Assembly (NCBI GenBank): GCA_032173965.1
Contig: CM063285.1
Span: 25,827,660-25,891,659, forward strand
Reading direction: 5' to 3'
Length of the DNA: 64,000 nt
Origin: Sitta carolinensis
Lineage: Eukaryota; Chordata; Aves; Passeriformes; Sittidae
Shown: piece after piece, positions 35,264 to 47,335 of the stretch
Layout: the number at the start of each line of letters is the position of its first letter
How positions within the stretch are numbered: the stretch's first letter is position 1
Notes under the pieces: generated by a model
Database searches by the model: none
Told to the model about the DNA's origin: nothing
What the model saw: the letters and a program-made list of their open reading frames with translations, nothing else
Translations under genes and position numbers: made by a program

Positions 35264-38150
35264 TTCAATATAATTAATCTCATAGACTTTCTCTTCTTTC
35301 TTTCTATCTTTTACTTTGAAGTTTTGGGAGTTCTTGTTTTGTTTTTGTTTTGTTTTCTTTGTTTATCTTTCAGACTCTGCAATGCTTAAGTCCTTGGGGA
35401 TAATTTAAGCGCTCTGCCACTAGTTTCACTTTTAACACTTTGTCACAAAGCCCCACAGATTTCTTAGGCAAGATGGAGCCCACAAGGAGTACTTACCTGG
35501 CGAAGTCACAAGTGTTACATGTGACAAAGCTCTGTCAGGCCATCTATCATCTTGGTGCCTGAAGGCAGCATAGCCTGCTGCTGCTTTGGCTCTCCTGTAC
35601 TTGACAGACTGCTCTCCTCCATCTGTGAGACTGAAATATGCTTCAGGAAAGGGATGGCTATAGAAAGGAAAGCCACTACTGGAGGAGCTGTATTTGACAG
35701 ATTCTTTAATATGTGTTAAAGCAACATAATTTCAGCTGCTGGTTATTGTTACTGAGAAGAGAGGAGAGAAGGGACAAAGTAAAAAAGAAGTGTGCTACAA
35801 GGAGAGCATGATGAGGTGCTCCACAGCGAGAGCTAACTGTGTCTCCATCCCCTTTTCTCCTGAAATTTCTGAATCTAGAGTAAGGCCCAGGACTTGGGAG
35901 GGATTCACATCGTGTGATTTCTCATCCCCTGCCAGCAGTTGGAGAGAGCTGCAGCTATCTGAAAGCTTCATGTATCAGGACACGGCTTCTGAGGTGCATA
36001 CTTTGAGATCCTGTTATCTAGGGTTTAAACTCTGAATAACCCTTTGAAGACACTGCTGTCAAAACCCCACAGTACAGAGCAAAACCTGCAGCAGAGAAGC
36101 TGTATTCACCCAGCCAAGCCATGGCAATAGCAGCTATGATGGAGCAAGCCACCATGCACAAGGCAGCTGTGTTTCAGGTGGTGAGAACTGGGATGAAATG
36201 AGAGACAAAAGTGACCACACTTTGCTTATAGCTGATGCCTGAAGAAATTGGACACTTCAGATCTGGTACTGAGCAAGCTGGACAATCAATGACTGCCCGG
36301 AGCAGTCTTTCTTCCATTCTACTCAGGTTTTGTAACTTCATTTTGTGATTTCAAGAGGTCTTTTTCCCTTCCCTCATAAAAAAAAATGTGGTATATACAG
36401 TACAATTCTGCAGAATGTCTGGGTAGATTGAGGTTGCTGTGCCAGTCTGTCATGGGCTACATAAAACAAAAAGAAAGTAATTATATACAATTCAGCTGGT
36501 GGTAGGTGGATTCTCTGCAGATTCTCTGAGGCAATATTGGAAGAGTCTACCTGTTAATATTCCTAATAGTGGAACTGAAAGAAGTTATTTCAAGAACAAT
36601 GCCAGTAATTACTTTTCTGTTGATGTTGTTAAATGTAGCATATACCTTAGATCAATGAGTTCTGTCATGATGTAGGAGTTGGTGAAATTCTATGGTTTGT
36701 ACAAATAAAGGAGGCTGAGGTGACTAGATGATGATAATAGTCCATTCTGACATTATATAATTTATGCACTTAGAAAACCTCCTTTCTAGTCTGAGAGATA
36801 CAAGTCTGTATTTTTAAAAAGAAACTGCAAGGCTGTGTATGCCTCTCTGAAAGCATCTTGTCATTTTTAATTTTCTCCCTGTTAGACAGGCTGATTGTAA
36901 TTCCATTACAATTTCTACTTTGTTGCTATTAAGTTAAGAGTCTGATTTGGTAGATACATTGGTCTATTATGATTTATATATAGCTGTATGCCTGTCAAAC
37001 CCTGGGTGTAACAGATGAAGCTACACTCAGAGAAAAGAATAAAAGTAAAGAAAGTAAAGTGAAGAAAAAGATCACGTCCTTTCTTTTGTTATTCCTGGTA
37101 ACACTGATGGGTATTTTGGAGACTCAGAAACCTAAAATAAACTTTCTTTACAGATTACACTGCCCAATTTTTTTGCTTGATTCCCCAAAACCTTGGTTCA
37201 GTAGGCTTTCTTCCACTTATTCGTTGCTCTTTGCATCAGCCCCATACTCATTATATGACTGCCAGCTAGTTAAAGTTAGCATATACTCTGGTCCAAGAGA
37301 ACAATGAAGTGTTCAAATAGGTCTTACAAATGGGCCCAAATAAAGGAAGAAAAGTAAAAGCTTGCTTCAGAGAATAAGGATAGTAAAACTGCCTCCCTTT
37401 TGGGGGTTAGTACCTAGCAGTTTATAAATTCACTCGCATCAGCCAAGTGCAGCACAAAATATACTGCACAGAAGAGCAGCTATTATGTACAGCAGCCACT
37501 TCACTGATTGCAATCAATGTCACAAATTAGAGTGATTTCCTGGCTCGAGATATGTCAGAACTAAACTGTCACGAGTCATGCTGTCTGGACATCCAGCTTT
37601 GAGGCACTGTCTCACCCTCAGGAATTTTCAATTTTTGTCTTGTGCTATTGCCACTGGATCTGTGCCCACTTTTAATAAGTAAGTATGAACTTCTCATTGA
37701 TGCATTCAAATGGCATTCAATATTAAAAAGGAGCTCCCATCACAGCTTCTATAACTTATATTAAAATATATCTTATTTTTTTTCAGCATCAGAATTTCTG
37801 TTTAGAAATGGCAGACTTTTGTCAATAATATCTAGGATTTTGTTCTGAAATTTTAATACTTTTGCTTTTTTCTTGTTGCCTTACTCCTTTTTCAAATGCC
37901 TGATGATGGCTTTTTCATTCAAGTCATATGTCAACTTAATATTCATGCTGTACTCTGAACACGTTCTGTTGCATCCATGTGATTAAATCCAGTTGCAAAA
38001 ACAATGTTTTGCACATTTCTTCATGTAAAGTTTTTATAGTTTGCCAGGTGGGACTTCAGCATACACAAGGACAAACACATTTCTCTCTGCAACAAAGAAG
38101 TACGGTGTAATTAGAAACAGTCTCTACAGGGAGATTAGTGGGGAGCTGTT
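35264..38150. other. Intergenic, no gene seen
   Basis: Mixed composition. 35440-36130 is less AT-rich and contains a full consensus minus-strand splice donor (CCAG|GTAAGTA at about 35490-35500), so a non-coding transcript is conceivable but unproven. No recognisable mobile element was seen. Confidence 0.5.
36266..36292 (+). repeat. 27-bp direct repeat, copy 2
   Basis: Second exact copy, 1465 bp to the right of the first. It is not part of any mobile element that I recognise. Confidence 0.95.
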
Positions 38151-38179
38151 TTCTTGTACCTTGCAGCAATGCACTCTTT

Positions 38180-38490
38180 CAGTGGATTAAGAGCATCCAC
38201 AGCCATTGCATTAATTAAGAGTACCGGTATACAGTAATTTCCTGCTTTAGCAGACCTGATACTCAGTATTTTGTGGGAGAGACACATCACATTGCTTACT
38301 GGGGAACAATTAAATGAGTGGCGACTAAACCTTCACATCAACAGACAAGAAAGGGAACTTAAGGACAATTATTGCTATGAATGAAAGGGTCAGCATTGCA
38401 GTGCTGGATTAACTGTTACTGGAGTACATGAAGATTGGAGAGATAGGTAAATTATGTAATTAATTTGCTAATAATTTATGAATTGTTAGG
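38180..38490. promoter_or_regulatory. Candidate conserved non-coding element (homeodomain-site cluster)
   Basis: A repeat-free segment with an unusual density of TAATTA/ATTAA cores: ATTAATTAAG at about 38211, CAATTAAATGAG at about 38308, and GTAATTAATTTGCTAATAAT at about 38457-38476. Such clusters are common in developmental enhancers within gene deserts. This is inference from motif density only. Confidence 0.2.
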
Positions 38491-39267
38491 TGTGGGTTTG
38501 TCTGTGCTGCCGTTAAGTTGAATGCTTGATTGCCTTAGATTTTCTCCCAGAGTCACTTCTTCCACTTTTAAGGATCTTTATAATAGTGCATAAGGAATTT
38601 TCCTTGGCATCTTCTATCATCCTTTCTTGTTAGATTAGTTTACCAAGAACTGTAATCAAATATAATAAGAAGATACAATCGTAATGTGGCTCCAATGAGG
38701 GGGAGTTACCCAGTCATCAACAATATTTCTAGCTTGAATACTGTGTTAGGAAATCAGAGACCACACAGGGAAAAATATTTCACAATGGGAGCAGTAGCCA
38801 AGCAGAAGTAAGAATTTAAATTAGGAAAAGGTGTCCCCAATTCAAAGGGAAATCACAGTTTTATACGAAAAGATGGGGAAATGTGGTGAAAAGGAAAAAC
38901 ATTTCTAATTTACTTTCTGATGACAGATGAAAGCAATGTTATATGATATAAGACTGTAAAGATAGCATGACTTTATACCCCCAGTGGAGTTCATAGACAG
39001 TTCTGTGCTTTAAAATATGCAGCCTGGGTCTGCCCATCTTATTTCTGACTGCAGTGGGATAGCTTTGATTTCTTTTATATTACCATTTTAGTTTTCTTTC
39101 CCTTTTTGTTTCAGTTACTTGTATTTAAATTATTGCTGAAAGATATTATTGGCATAAAATCTTCATTTATTTAGTTGGGGCAGGCATAATCATTTATATT
39201 AAAAGTCTCAGGAATACAAGTCACACTTTTATTTTGATCTTTGCCTCATTCTTTCTGCTTATTATTT

Positions 39268-39310
39268 GTGTGTGTGTATATATATTATATATATATATAT
39301 ATAATATAAT
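39268..39310 (+). repeat. (TG)n/(TA)n microsatellite
   Basis: A short GTGTGTGTG run passes into TATATATATTATATATATAT and ATAATATAAT. Confidence 0.92.
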
Positions 39311-40265
39311 TTTTCTCTGATCCATTTAGTGATTAAAGTGAGCATTCTCTTGTATCAGAGGCACATTTTTGACTCTTACAAATGTGAAATTAGAAGCATC
39401 TAGGTAAATATAGCATGTAAATTTAATAAAGAATGAGTTAGTGAATATCTCTATGTCTTTCATGTCTCTATTAAGAAGATTCTATGCTGAGGTCATGACT
39501 GAAATGTTCACAAACAGAATCTCTAGTGCTCACAGGTTTTTAAATACCTGCTTCAGATCTCTGCCATGTGTTTGGTTTAGACTGACAATGGGATTTGTTT
39601 AAAGGGACACAATCAACTTGGAAATAACAGTGCTGTCTAAAAAATTATTTTGAATGTCATTATGGTAACAGCTAAGGCTATTATAAATGAGAAAAGGTAA
39701 TGAAATAAATCTCTACTTTTTTGATTGGCTTACTTTTTGTGCTTGACAATTCTGTGTAATAATTTTAATACCTACCTTTTATGTAGCACTTTTCATCAGT
39801 AGGCCACAGCTGTTTTACTAAAATATGGTCCATTTTACTCTATGTATAGATAGTTTCACTGTTTCTTCCAACCACAGTTAATTTCTTCCTGTTTGAAAGT
39901 CTTTTATAAACATCAGCTCAGAATCAATAAAAGACGCAAAGTATATGAAATGACAGATCTACTGTTTCAAAAAAGATCACTATCAGCTGGGTTTAATTAG
40001 CCACATTAAGAAGAAAAGGTTGAAAATATCTTTCAGATTGTAAAATTGGAACAAGAAGTTGATCATTAATATCTTAATAATTTAAAATCTGTCTCAGATT
40101 TTGGATGTTCTAAGTTATTTTCTGAATTCCATTAAACACATTTAGCCTTGTATTAGGTATTCAAGAAGAGAACACCACAAAATATTACCAAAATTATCAT
40201 ATGCTTATTACAAATGAGTAGTCTGGGCATCCTTTATGCTCATAAAGATGATGCCTAGAAGCAAA

Positions 40266-40755
40266 GTCTTTTCTTTTCTCTTTTCTTTTCTTTTCTTTTC
40301 TTTTCTTTTCTTTTCTTTTCTTTTCTTTTCTTTTCTTTTCTTTTCTTTTCTTTTCTTTTCTTTTCTTTTCTTTTCTTTTCTTTTCTTTTCTTTTCTTTTC
40401 TTTTTCTTTTCTTTTCTTTTCTTTCCTTTTCTTTCCTTTTCTTTCCTTTTCTTTCCTTTTCTTTCCTTTTCTTTCCTTTTCTTTCCTTTTCTTTCCTTTT
40501 CTTTCCTTTTCTTTTCTTTTCTTTTCTTTCTTTTCTTTTCTTTTCTTTTCTTTCCTTTTTCTTTCCTTTCTTTCCTTTTCTTTCCTTTTCTTTCCTTTTC
40601 TTCCTTTTCTTTCCTTTTCTTTCTTTTCTTTCCTTTTCTTTTCTTTTCTTTTCTTTTCTTTTCTTTTCTTTTCTTTTCTTTTCTTTTCTTTTCTTTTCTT
40701 TTCTTTTCTTTTCTTTTCTTTTCTTTTCTTTTCTTTTCTTTTCTTTTCTTTTTTC
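40266..40755 (+). repeat. (TTTTC)n array with a 10-bp higher-order unit
   Basis: About 490 bp of uninterrupted pyrimidine. The flanks (about 40280-40400 and 40630-40750) are almost pure TTTTC. From 40421 to 40510 the sequence is nine perfect copies of CTTTCCTTTT, a 10-bp unit that alternates the parent pentamer with a T-to-C variant. A less regular stretch at 40511-40630 has three more copies of the same unit at 40571-40600. The long Lys/Arg/Glu and Phe/Ser/Leu open frames that cross it on both strands are artefacts of the repeat. Confidence 0.97.
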
Positions 40756-43700
40756 ATGAAAACCAATGTTTTCTCTCTTCTTTATCATTGTATTTCCTAA
40801 TTTAGAATCCTGAGTTCTTGATTGTTGGATATTATTGAGTTCATAACCTTGTATTTCTAACTGCAGTGAGAAAGTGTCTTGACTCTTGAATGTGAAGTTT
40901 GTGAAGAATGTTGCCTTTGTGGAAGAATGTACATTAGATGCTTCTGAGGTGCTCAAGTGGTGAAATAAATACGTGGAACAATGTTTGGTACCTTTTGCTT
41001 TTCAAAAGACCTTAGATCTCATAACTATACCCTCTTAAAAGCTTTTGCCATACACTCAGCAGCATGTTCTGCCTTTTTGTTAATTCATCTTTTGGCCTAC
41101 TTTTCAAACTATATTTTAACTGGAACTCTAACTCTTTTCCCTTTCCTACTATTTGCTGAGGCTAGCAATCCCATGCTGAGTAAATAATCTGTAGTCCATG
41201 GTCTACGATCCTATCAGCCTTGTTATCCTGGCTCCAAACCCCAAAATGTTGGATATCTAGCTGGTAAGTATTCCCAGGAAGGCTTCCTAATGACCTTCCC
41301 CACTGGTTACTATCATCATTGCTTATACAAGGATAGAACTACCTTGTAATACACTGACTATATTTGGAAAAATTAATTGGGAGTTCTTATGGTGTTTTTG
41401 TTAGGAAAAGTGACATTTTTGAAGTTAAGAAAAATATCCCAATTCATGTCTTTCATTAGGTATAACAAAACATTGCTGGAGAAAATATATTCCTAGATCT
41501 AATGGTACTTCGTTCTCTTGCAATAAAAGCAGCTTGGGATCCAAATCAATCAGCGGATGAGATTATTGCAGTAATTTGGCTGCCCTGCCATTTAAAAAGT
41601 GATTTTTACATTTATAAAACATTTAATATATACTTAAATGAAGTGCAAACATACGATTACTTATTAAATTATAGAATGCAATAAAAAAAGGTTGATGCAT
41701 ACATTAAAAATCAAGATGATGGAAATGACTCTACAGTTGATAAGATTTTATTTCATCTCAGCTTGGAAACCTACACATAAACTTTACACCTTAGCAATCT
41801 TATGGTAACACATTTTAAACCCTTGAAAGAAAGAGCCTTTATCTGCACTGTCTAGAAGAGTTTATGATTTGGCCACTAAGGGTTTAACAAAATGTCTTTC
41901 TTCAAGTGCAAGTATGGTAGTGCGATTCTTTTAGTATACTGTCTTGTCTCTGGATAAGTGCAAAATCAACAAGACCCTTAATATGAAGGAGGACATGTAA
42001 AAAACCAAATTGTTTTGCATTGCTGACTGTCCACACATGCAAGTGCAGACAATGTGTTTCCATCTGTATATCTTTGAAACTGAGCCTTCCAAAATGAGTG
42101 CACACTTATGTCTAGGTCAGTCATAAGGCAGGAGCTTAGGGGTGACTTTAATGATGCATAGGATTCAAGTGTGGTTTCTGGCTTTTATGAAAATTCATAT
42201 TTTTTTACTCCTCCGAAAAGAAATATTTCAGCAGATTTTGTTGCCATTTATCAGGTTGCCCTTTCATGGGAGCCAGAGGGATAAAAACACTAGATAAGGT
42301 ATTCTATATTCAAATTGTCTAAGTAATTACACTGCCAACTATGCAGCTATGGCAAGTAACAGATTGATTTTACCTGAAAGTTATGAATTTCATGTTTAAA
42401 ACTGGAAACTTGATAAATGAAAAACCTAAGGAAAGGTAAATGTCTCAGTATAATTTGCTGAAATGAATCCCCCAAAGGGCTACCCTGGTACACTAGTAGG
42501 AGTTTTCTGAGTGCCAGAACTAAGGTTGAAGTGGCACACTGAGGTGCCATCTAGCATGTCCCACTTTCAGTGTGGATGCGGCATCCTACGACAGTGAGCT
42601 TTTTACACGTGTGTATGGATGCTTCAGACCATGAAGTGCTGCAAATCTATTTGTGACAAAAATGCAATGTGCATGCACAGTTGTAGAATAACCACAGCTC
42701 TGCAAATCAGATGGCTGCACTTCTCTCTTTGCACTGCCTTGTTCCATAATTTCAGAACTCCTTGTCTCATGGGGGAGAATGGGAAAAAACCCTGACCACA
42801 CCAACATTTATCCATCTTTGACTCTTTCAGACATGTATCCTTTATGGAAGTGCAAGAAAGGAACAAGAACCGAGCCACTAGTAAAGCTGGAGACACTTTC
42901 TTTGTTCAAAACTCTTATGGTAAGAACTCATTAATCCTCATATACAGGAAAGCTGATCAGAATATGACCATAACCTTGACCTTACCTGGGAGAAGTGCAG
43001 TGCAGAGGACAATACACGAGACTCAGCAATCAACTCAGTCAGAGTAGATCTATAAAATAAGTGTTATAATCAATAGGGAAACATGTCCTTGTGAAATTCT
43101 TTTTTTGTAATGCTGGACTGAAATGAGCTGCAATTATTTTGGCAGGATGTTCAGAGAAATCCTTTCAAAGAAATCATTTGCTGAATATGATGAGAATTTT
43201 TAGGAGAGCTCTTTGGATTTTTTTTTTTTTTTTTAGCATTCCTGAAAAGACACTGAAGCAAATGAATAATTGGCAGAACATGGAATATGCAACATGCTGT
43301 GTGAAAACTGTATTCTTTCAAATCATCACTTGTCAGAAATTAATTCCTGAGCTATGGGTCTTAATATTTAGAAGGTAATGACTTAAATCTAACTGGGTTA
43401 TCTTGGGTTCTCTGTGCTGTGTAGCTGAGGAGAAATGGCACATTTTAAGTTATTCAATTGCTCAGATGAGCTTTCATTTGTTCTGATTTAAGTGTTCTTA
43501 TGTAGCTGTTGTGTACTGAAGTTGTAAATATGATTTGTGGTACTACATGCTTTACAGCTGGTCTTCAAGGTTATCACCTTTTAGATATTTTCTTTAAGAA
43601 TTCAAGGAACTCAGAATGATAACTTAAAGAAAATTGCTAATCTCTTCTGGAAAAACAACATATGAGATAAATAAAAATAGCTACATACCATTAAAATAAT

Positions 43701-45950
43701 TACCAAATTGTAATCACACATAGTGGAATGTTTTCCAACAGTTTGTTCTTAATAGAAATTATGCCTGATCACAGCCTTCCAAGGGCTACTGTAAAACTTA
43801 TTCTTTTAAACAGACAAAACTGATTTCCAAACTAAGTTCTCTTATAAAAGAGTTGGTGTTGCAGATGAGAACAAAGCTCAGAGTATGAAGGCTCTATTGC
43901 CTTGCAGCTGTTGAACACAAAAGGCAGATGAAATTCTACAGGTCAGGCTCGTATCAAATCCCAGTCTCTTTATATGGGATTTCTTTATTTCACTAGGTTA
44001 GAGGCACCAGAAAATCTGTTTTTCTCTTTCTCCCAGACTCTTCATTGTTTGTGTTTGCTTCATGAAGGTTTTTATTTTCAGTCCTGAATACAAAGCCTAG
44101 ATAAGGACTTTTTTTTCCTTTTTTTTTATATTTTATATGGGATTTTTTCATCTGACGGAATATTGATTCCAATTTATGATTTCTGATTCCCAAAAGAGGG
44201 GGTATGATTTTACTGCTGTCTTCATATGTTTGAAGTGGACAGCATCAGCAGATAACAAAATTGGACAAACATATATTTGGAAAACAGAATTGTGAGCAAT
44301 TTTTCTCCCTCAAATGCATTGCAAATAGAAGAAAAACATTTTTTTATTTTAATCTCTGAGCAATAAGTAAATTGTCTGCTTGATCTCACTTCTTTGTAGA
44401 GATATTTTGATAATTTGAAATTTGGTTTAAATATGCAGTTTTGTGTACTTCCCTATACTTACTCGCGCAAAGCCTTTCATAATGTTTAATCATTATTTCA
44501 TGTATAAGATACACTTCTGCCATAGATGCTATAATGACTACCATTAATATTGACAAGAATTTTCAAAGCAGTTGGAAATAATAGTTATGTACAAGATTTT
44601 CATTCTATTTAGGTAAAAAAAAAAAAAATTCTATCTGAAAAAACTATAACTACATATTTGATGCAATTCATTTGATAATCACAAAAGCCTAAAGTAAGGA
44701 AAAAAAATGTTTAGTAAGATTCACTAACAATTCCAAATGTGAGACTGCAACTAAATGATATCTTTCAGTAAGATGGTTTTGATCCACAAAAAAGGAAAGA
44801 AGAATTTAATCTTTTACCTCAAAGTGCCAGTCTTTCACATTCACCATTTAGTATTCATGTATCTAGCTTCAGGGTCATCCATTTAAAAAGGTTTTCCTAG
44901 GATATCTTCTGATAGGCAAACCTTTAAATTTTTAAGAGATGACTAGGGGAAGTATTATAGCAGTGATCTACTATACATTTTCCTACTTTATTTTCTCATT
45001 TTCCAGGGTGTAAATTCCTCCAAAATGTTCATTTATCTTAGTGTTCGGAAAATAATGTACCTATGTGGGGTATGTGTGTTTCTATGCCAGGAGAAAGTAT
45101 GACAACAGGACAGCAGGAAGTGGGGATTGCAAATTTTACTAGATTTAGAATTAGTTATTATTTCAATAGGATATGAACCTATGTTTGATCTAGATGTAAT
45201 GCATATTAAAGAAAGTTCTGTGGGAGTTTTGTTGCCATCAGTGTGTTTGAGCTGTCAATGTTCTGAGAGTTAAAAAAACCCAAATCAGTATAATAAATCA
45301 AAAAGCAGTGGCTGGTGAATGGTGACAGTGAGTAATGTGTGGATATTTTGATTAATAAAATCTCAGCCTATGTACACATGCTCTTACACACACTCATGCA
45401 CTTTTCAGGCATGAGAAATGTTTTCTCATCTTTGCTCTCAGCCTGAACCATTGCACATATGCTATACAGTAATCTGTTTTTATGCTCTCATCTATGCAAT
45501 TCATGAATGTTACGAATATGGGTAATAAAGTGAGGACTCCTTATTTTAAGGTAATACTTGATGGGGGGTTTTAGCTGTTACTGATTGCATCCATCATGCA
45601 GATGAAGATGTCCATTATAAATGCAGATAATCAGATCCTAGATATCTAAACTGTGTGAATGTGTAGAAGATACACAACTTTTTTTATAATTTTTTTTTAA
45701 CAGCTGAGATTTATAATAAGTGATGGCCAATGTATGATCAGATAATTTAATACATTTAGTGAATAGTGAGATCCATTAAACTTAATTTAAGTTAAACAGT
45801 TAAAGAAAATACTGTATTTTCTGCAAGGAAGTTAACTATAAGGACCAATGAAGCATAAATTGCTTTCAACAAAAGGTGGGCAACTTTAGAGATATTGTTT
45901 GTAAAATTCAGGGGTTGAGATAAAAACACTTTACAAGACAGAAAAGAAAG
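40756..45950. other. Intergenic, no gene seen
   Basis: AT-rich, with short T- and A-runs (43219-43235, 44618-44630). No open frame has a recognisable domain and no mobile element was identified. Confidence 0.6.
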
Positions 45951-45952
45951 GG

Positions 45953-45997
45953 ATAATAATAATAGTAGTAGCAGTAGTAGTAGTAGTAATAATAATA

Positions 45998-46048
<51 letters not shown>
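45953..46048 (+). repeat. (AAT)n array with an internal (AGT)n block
   Basis: AAT units, then about eight AGT/AGC units at 45963-45988, then AAT units to 46048 with one ATA slip. The Ile/Leu-rich open frame on the minus strand is an artefact of this repeat. Confidence 0.96.
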
Positions 46049-46159
46049 ACTGTACAAAACAAATGAGAGAGAATGTGTGTTGCTCACTGCCTGCCAACTG
46101 ATGGCTGGACAGTTCTTGAGTAGTGGTGTCCAGACAGCATTCCTCTGAATTTTGTGTCA

Positions 46160-47335
46160 CAGATGCAAAGAATAACAAGGGCTTCTACAGGTAAGTACAC
46201 CAAAAAGGAACATCAAAGAAGGTGTACCCCTCCTGATAAATAATGCTGGTAAACTGGTAGCAATGGATGAGGAGAAGGCTGAGGTACTCAACAACTTTTC
46301 TACCTCAGTCTTTAATGGCAACCTCTCTTCCCACACCTCTTGAATGGATGGATAGCAGGATGGGGACTGGAGGACCAAAATGCTTCCCACAGTAGGTAAA
46401 GATCAGGTTTGTGACCACCTGAGGAATCCAAACACATAAATCTGTGGGACCTGATGAGATTCCTCCCAGAGTCCTGAGGGAATTGGCTGATATAGTTGCT
46501 AAGGCAATCATCATAACATGTTAAAAATCATGGCAGTCAGGTGAAGTCCCAGATGACTGGAAAAAGAGAAAAATTCTACCTCTCTTTGTAAAGGGTTGAA
46601 AGAAGGACTCTGGGAACCAACAACCTGTTGGACTCACCTCTCTCTGAGGTGAGAAATCATTGAAGAGATCTTCCTAGAAGCTGTGCTAAGGTGCATGGAG
46701 ACAGAGAGGTGATTTGAAACAGCCATCACAGCTTCACCAAGGGCAAGTCCTGCCTGACTAACCAAGTAATCTTCTATGATGGAGTGACTCCATCACCGGA
46801 CAGGGGAAGGGCTACAACTGTTATTGGTCTGGATTTTCTGTAAAGCCTTTGACATTCCCACTAAATTGGAGCTAGACGGATCCCATGGCTGGACAGTTAG
46901 GTGGATATGAAATTGTTTGGATGGTTGCATCTAGAGGGTAGTGATCAATGGCTCAAATGTCAATGGACATTAGTGACAAATGTTGGCCCTCAGGGTCTGT
47001 ACTGGGACCAGTACTAGTTAATATCTTAATTAATGACATAGACAAAATGCACCCTCAGCGAATTTGCAGAGGACACCAAGCTGAGTGGTGCTGCTGACAC
47101 ACCTGAAGGACACAGTGCCATCCAGAGGGACCTGGATGAGCTTCAGAAGTGGGCTTATGGGAATCTCACGAGGTTTAATAAGAGCAAGTGCAAGCTGCTG
47201 CACTTGGGTTGGGATAACCCCCGGTATCACAACAGGCAGGGAGGTGAAGAGATTTAGGGCAGCACCACAGAGAAGGACTTGGGGGTCCTGTGGATGAGAA
47301 GCTGGACATGAGAGGACAATTGTATCCTGCTTGAA
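46160..47335 (+). mobile_element. CR1 retrotransposon, internal ORF2 (reverse transcriptase) fragment
   Basis: In shifting frames this encodes the linker and reverse-transcriptase domain of CR1 ORF2: N-N-K-G-F near 46165, E-E-K-A-E-V-L-N-N-F near 46270, P-R-V-L-R-E-L-A-D near 46470, S-W-Q-S-G-E-V-P-D-D-W-K-K near 46530, [10 protein letters not shown] near 46735, then P-Q-G-S/L-V-L-G-P near 46990 and a [12 protein letters not shown] stretch near 47050-47090. The catalytic F-A-D-D motif reads F-A-E-D, and there are many frameshifts and stops, so it is dead. The endonuclease and 3' UTR are missing; the element breaks off around 47335 without a tail. Confidence 0.93.

Noticed and set aside
40421..40510. 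Regular 10-bp periodicity, considered as a CRISPR-like or minisatellite array
   Set aside because: There are no unique spacers, and the unit derives from the surrounding pentamer. It is a simple-sequence higher-order repeat in a eukaryotic genome.
40197..40956. Open frames of 189, 189 and 233 codons on both strands, rich in Lys-Arg-Lys-Glu or Phe-Ser-Phe-Leu
   Set aside because: They are translations of the TTTTC pentanucleotide array, whose period gives stop-free frames on both strands. No independent protein signal was found outside the repeat.
45792..46178. 128-codon minus-strand frame with poly-Ile and poly-Leu that looks like a membrane segment
   Set aside because: The hydrophobic run is the AAT/AGT microsatellite read in frame. 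The flanks have no family features.
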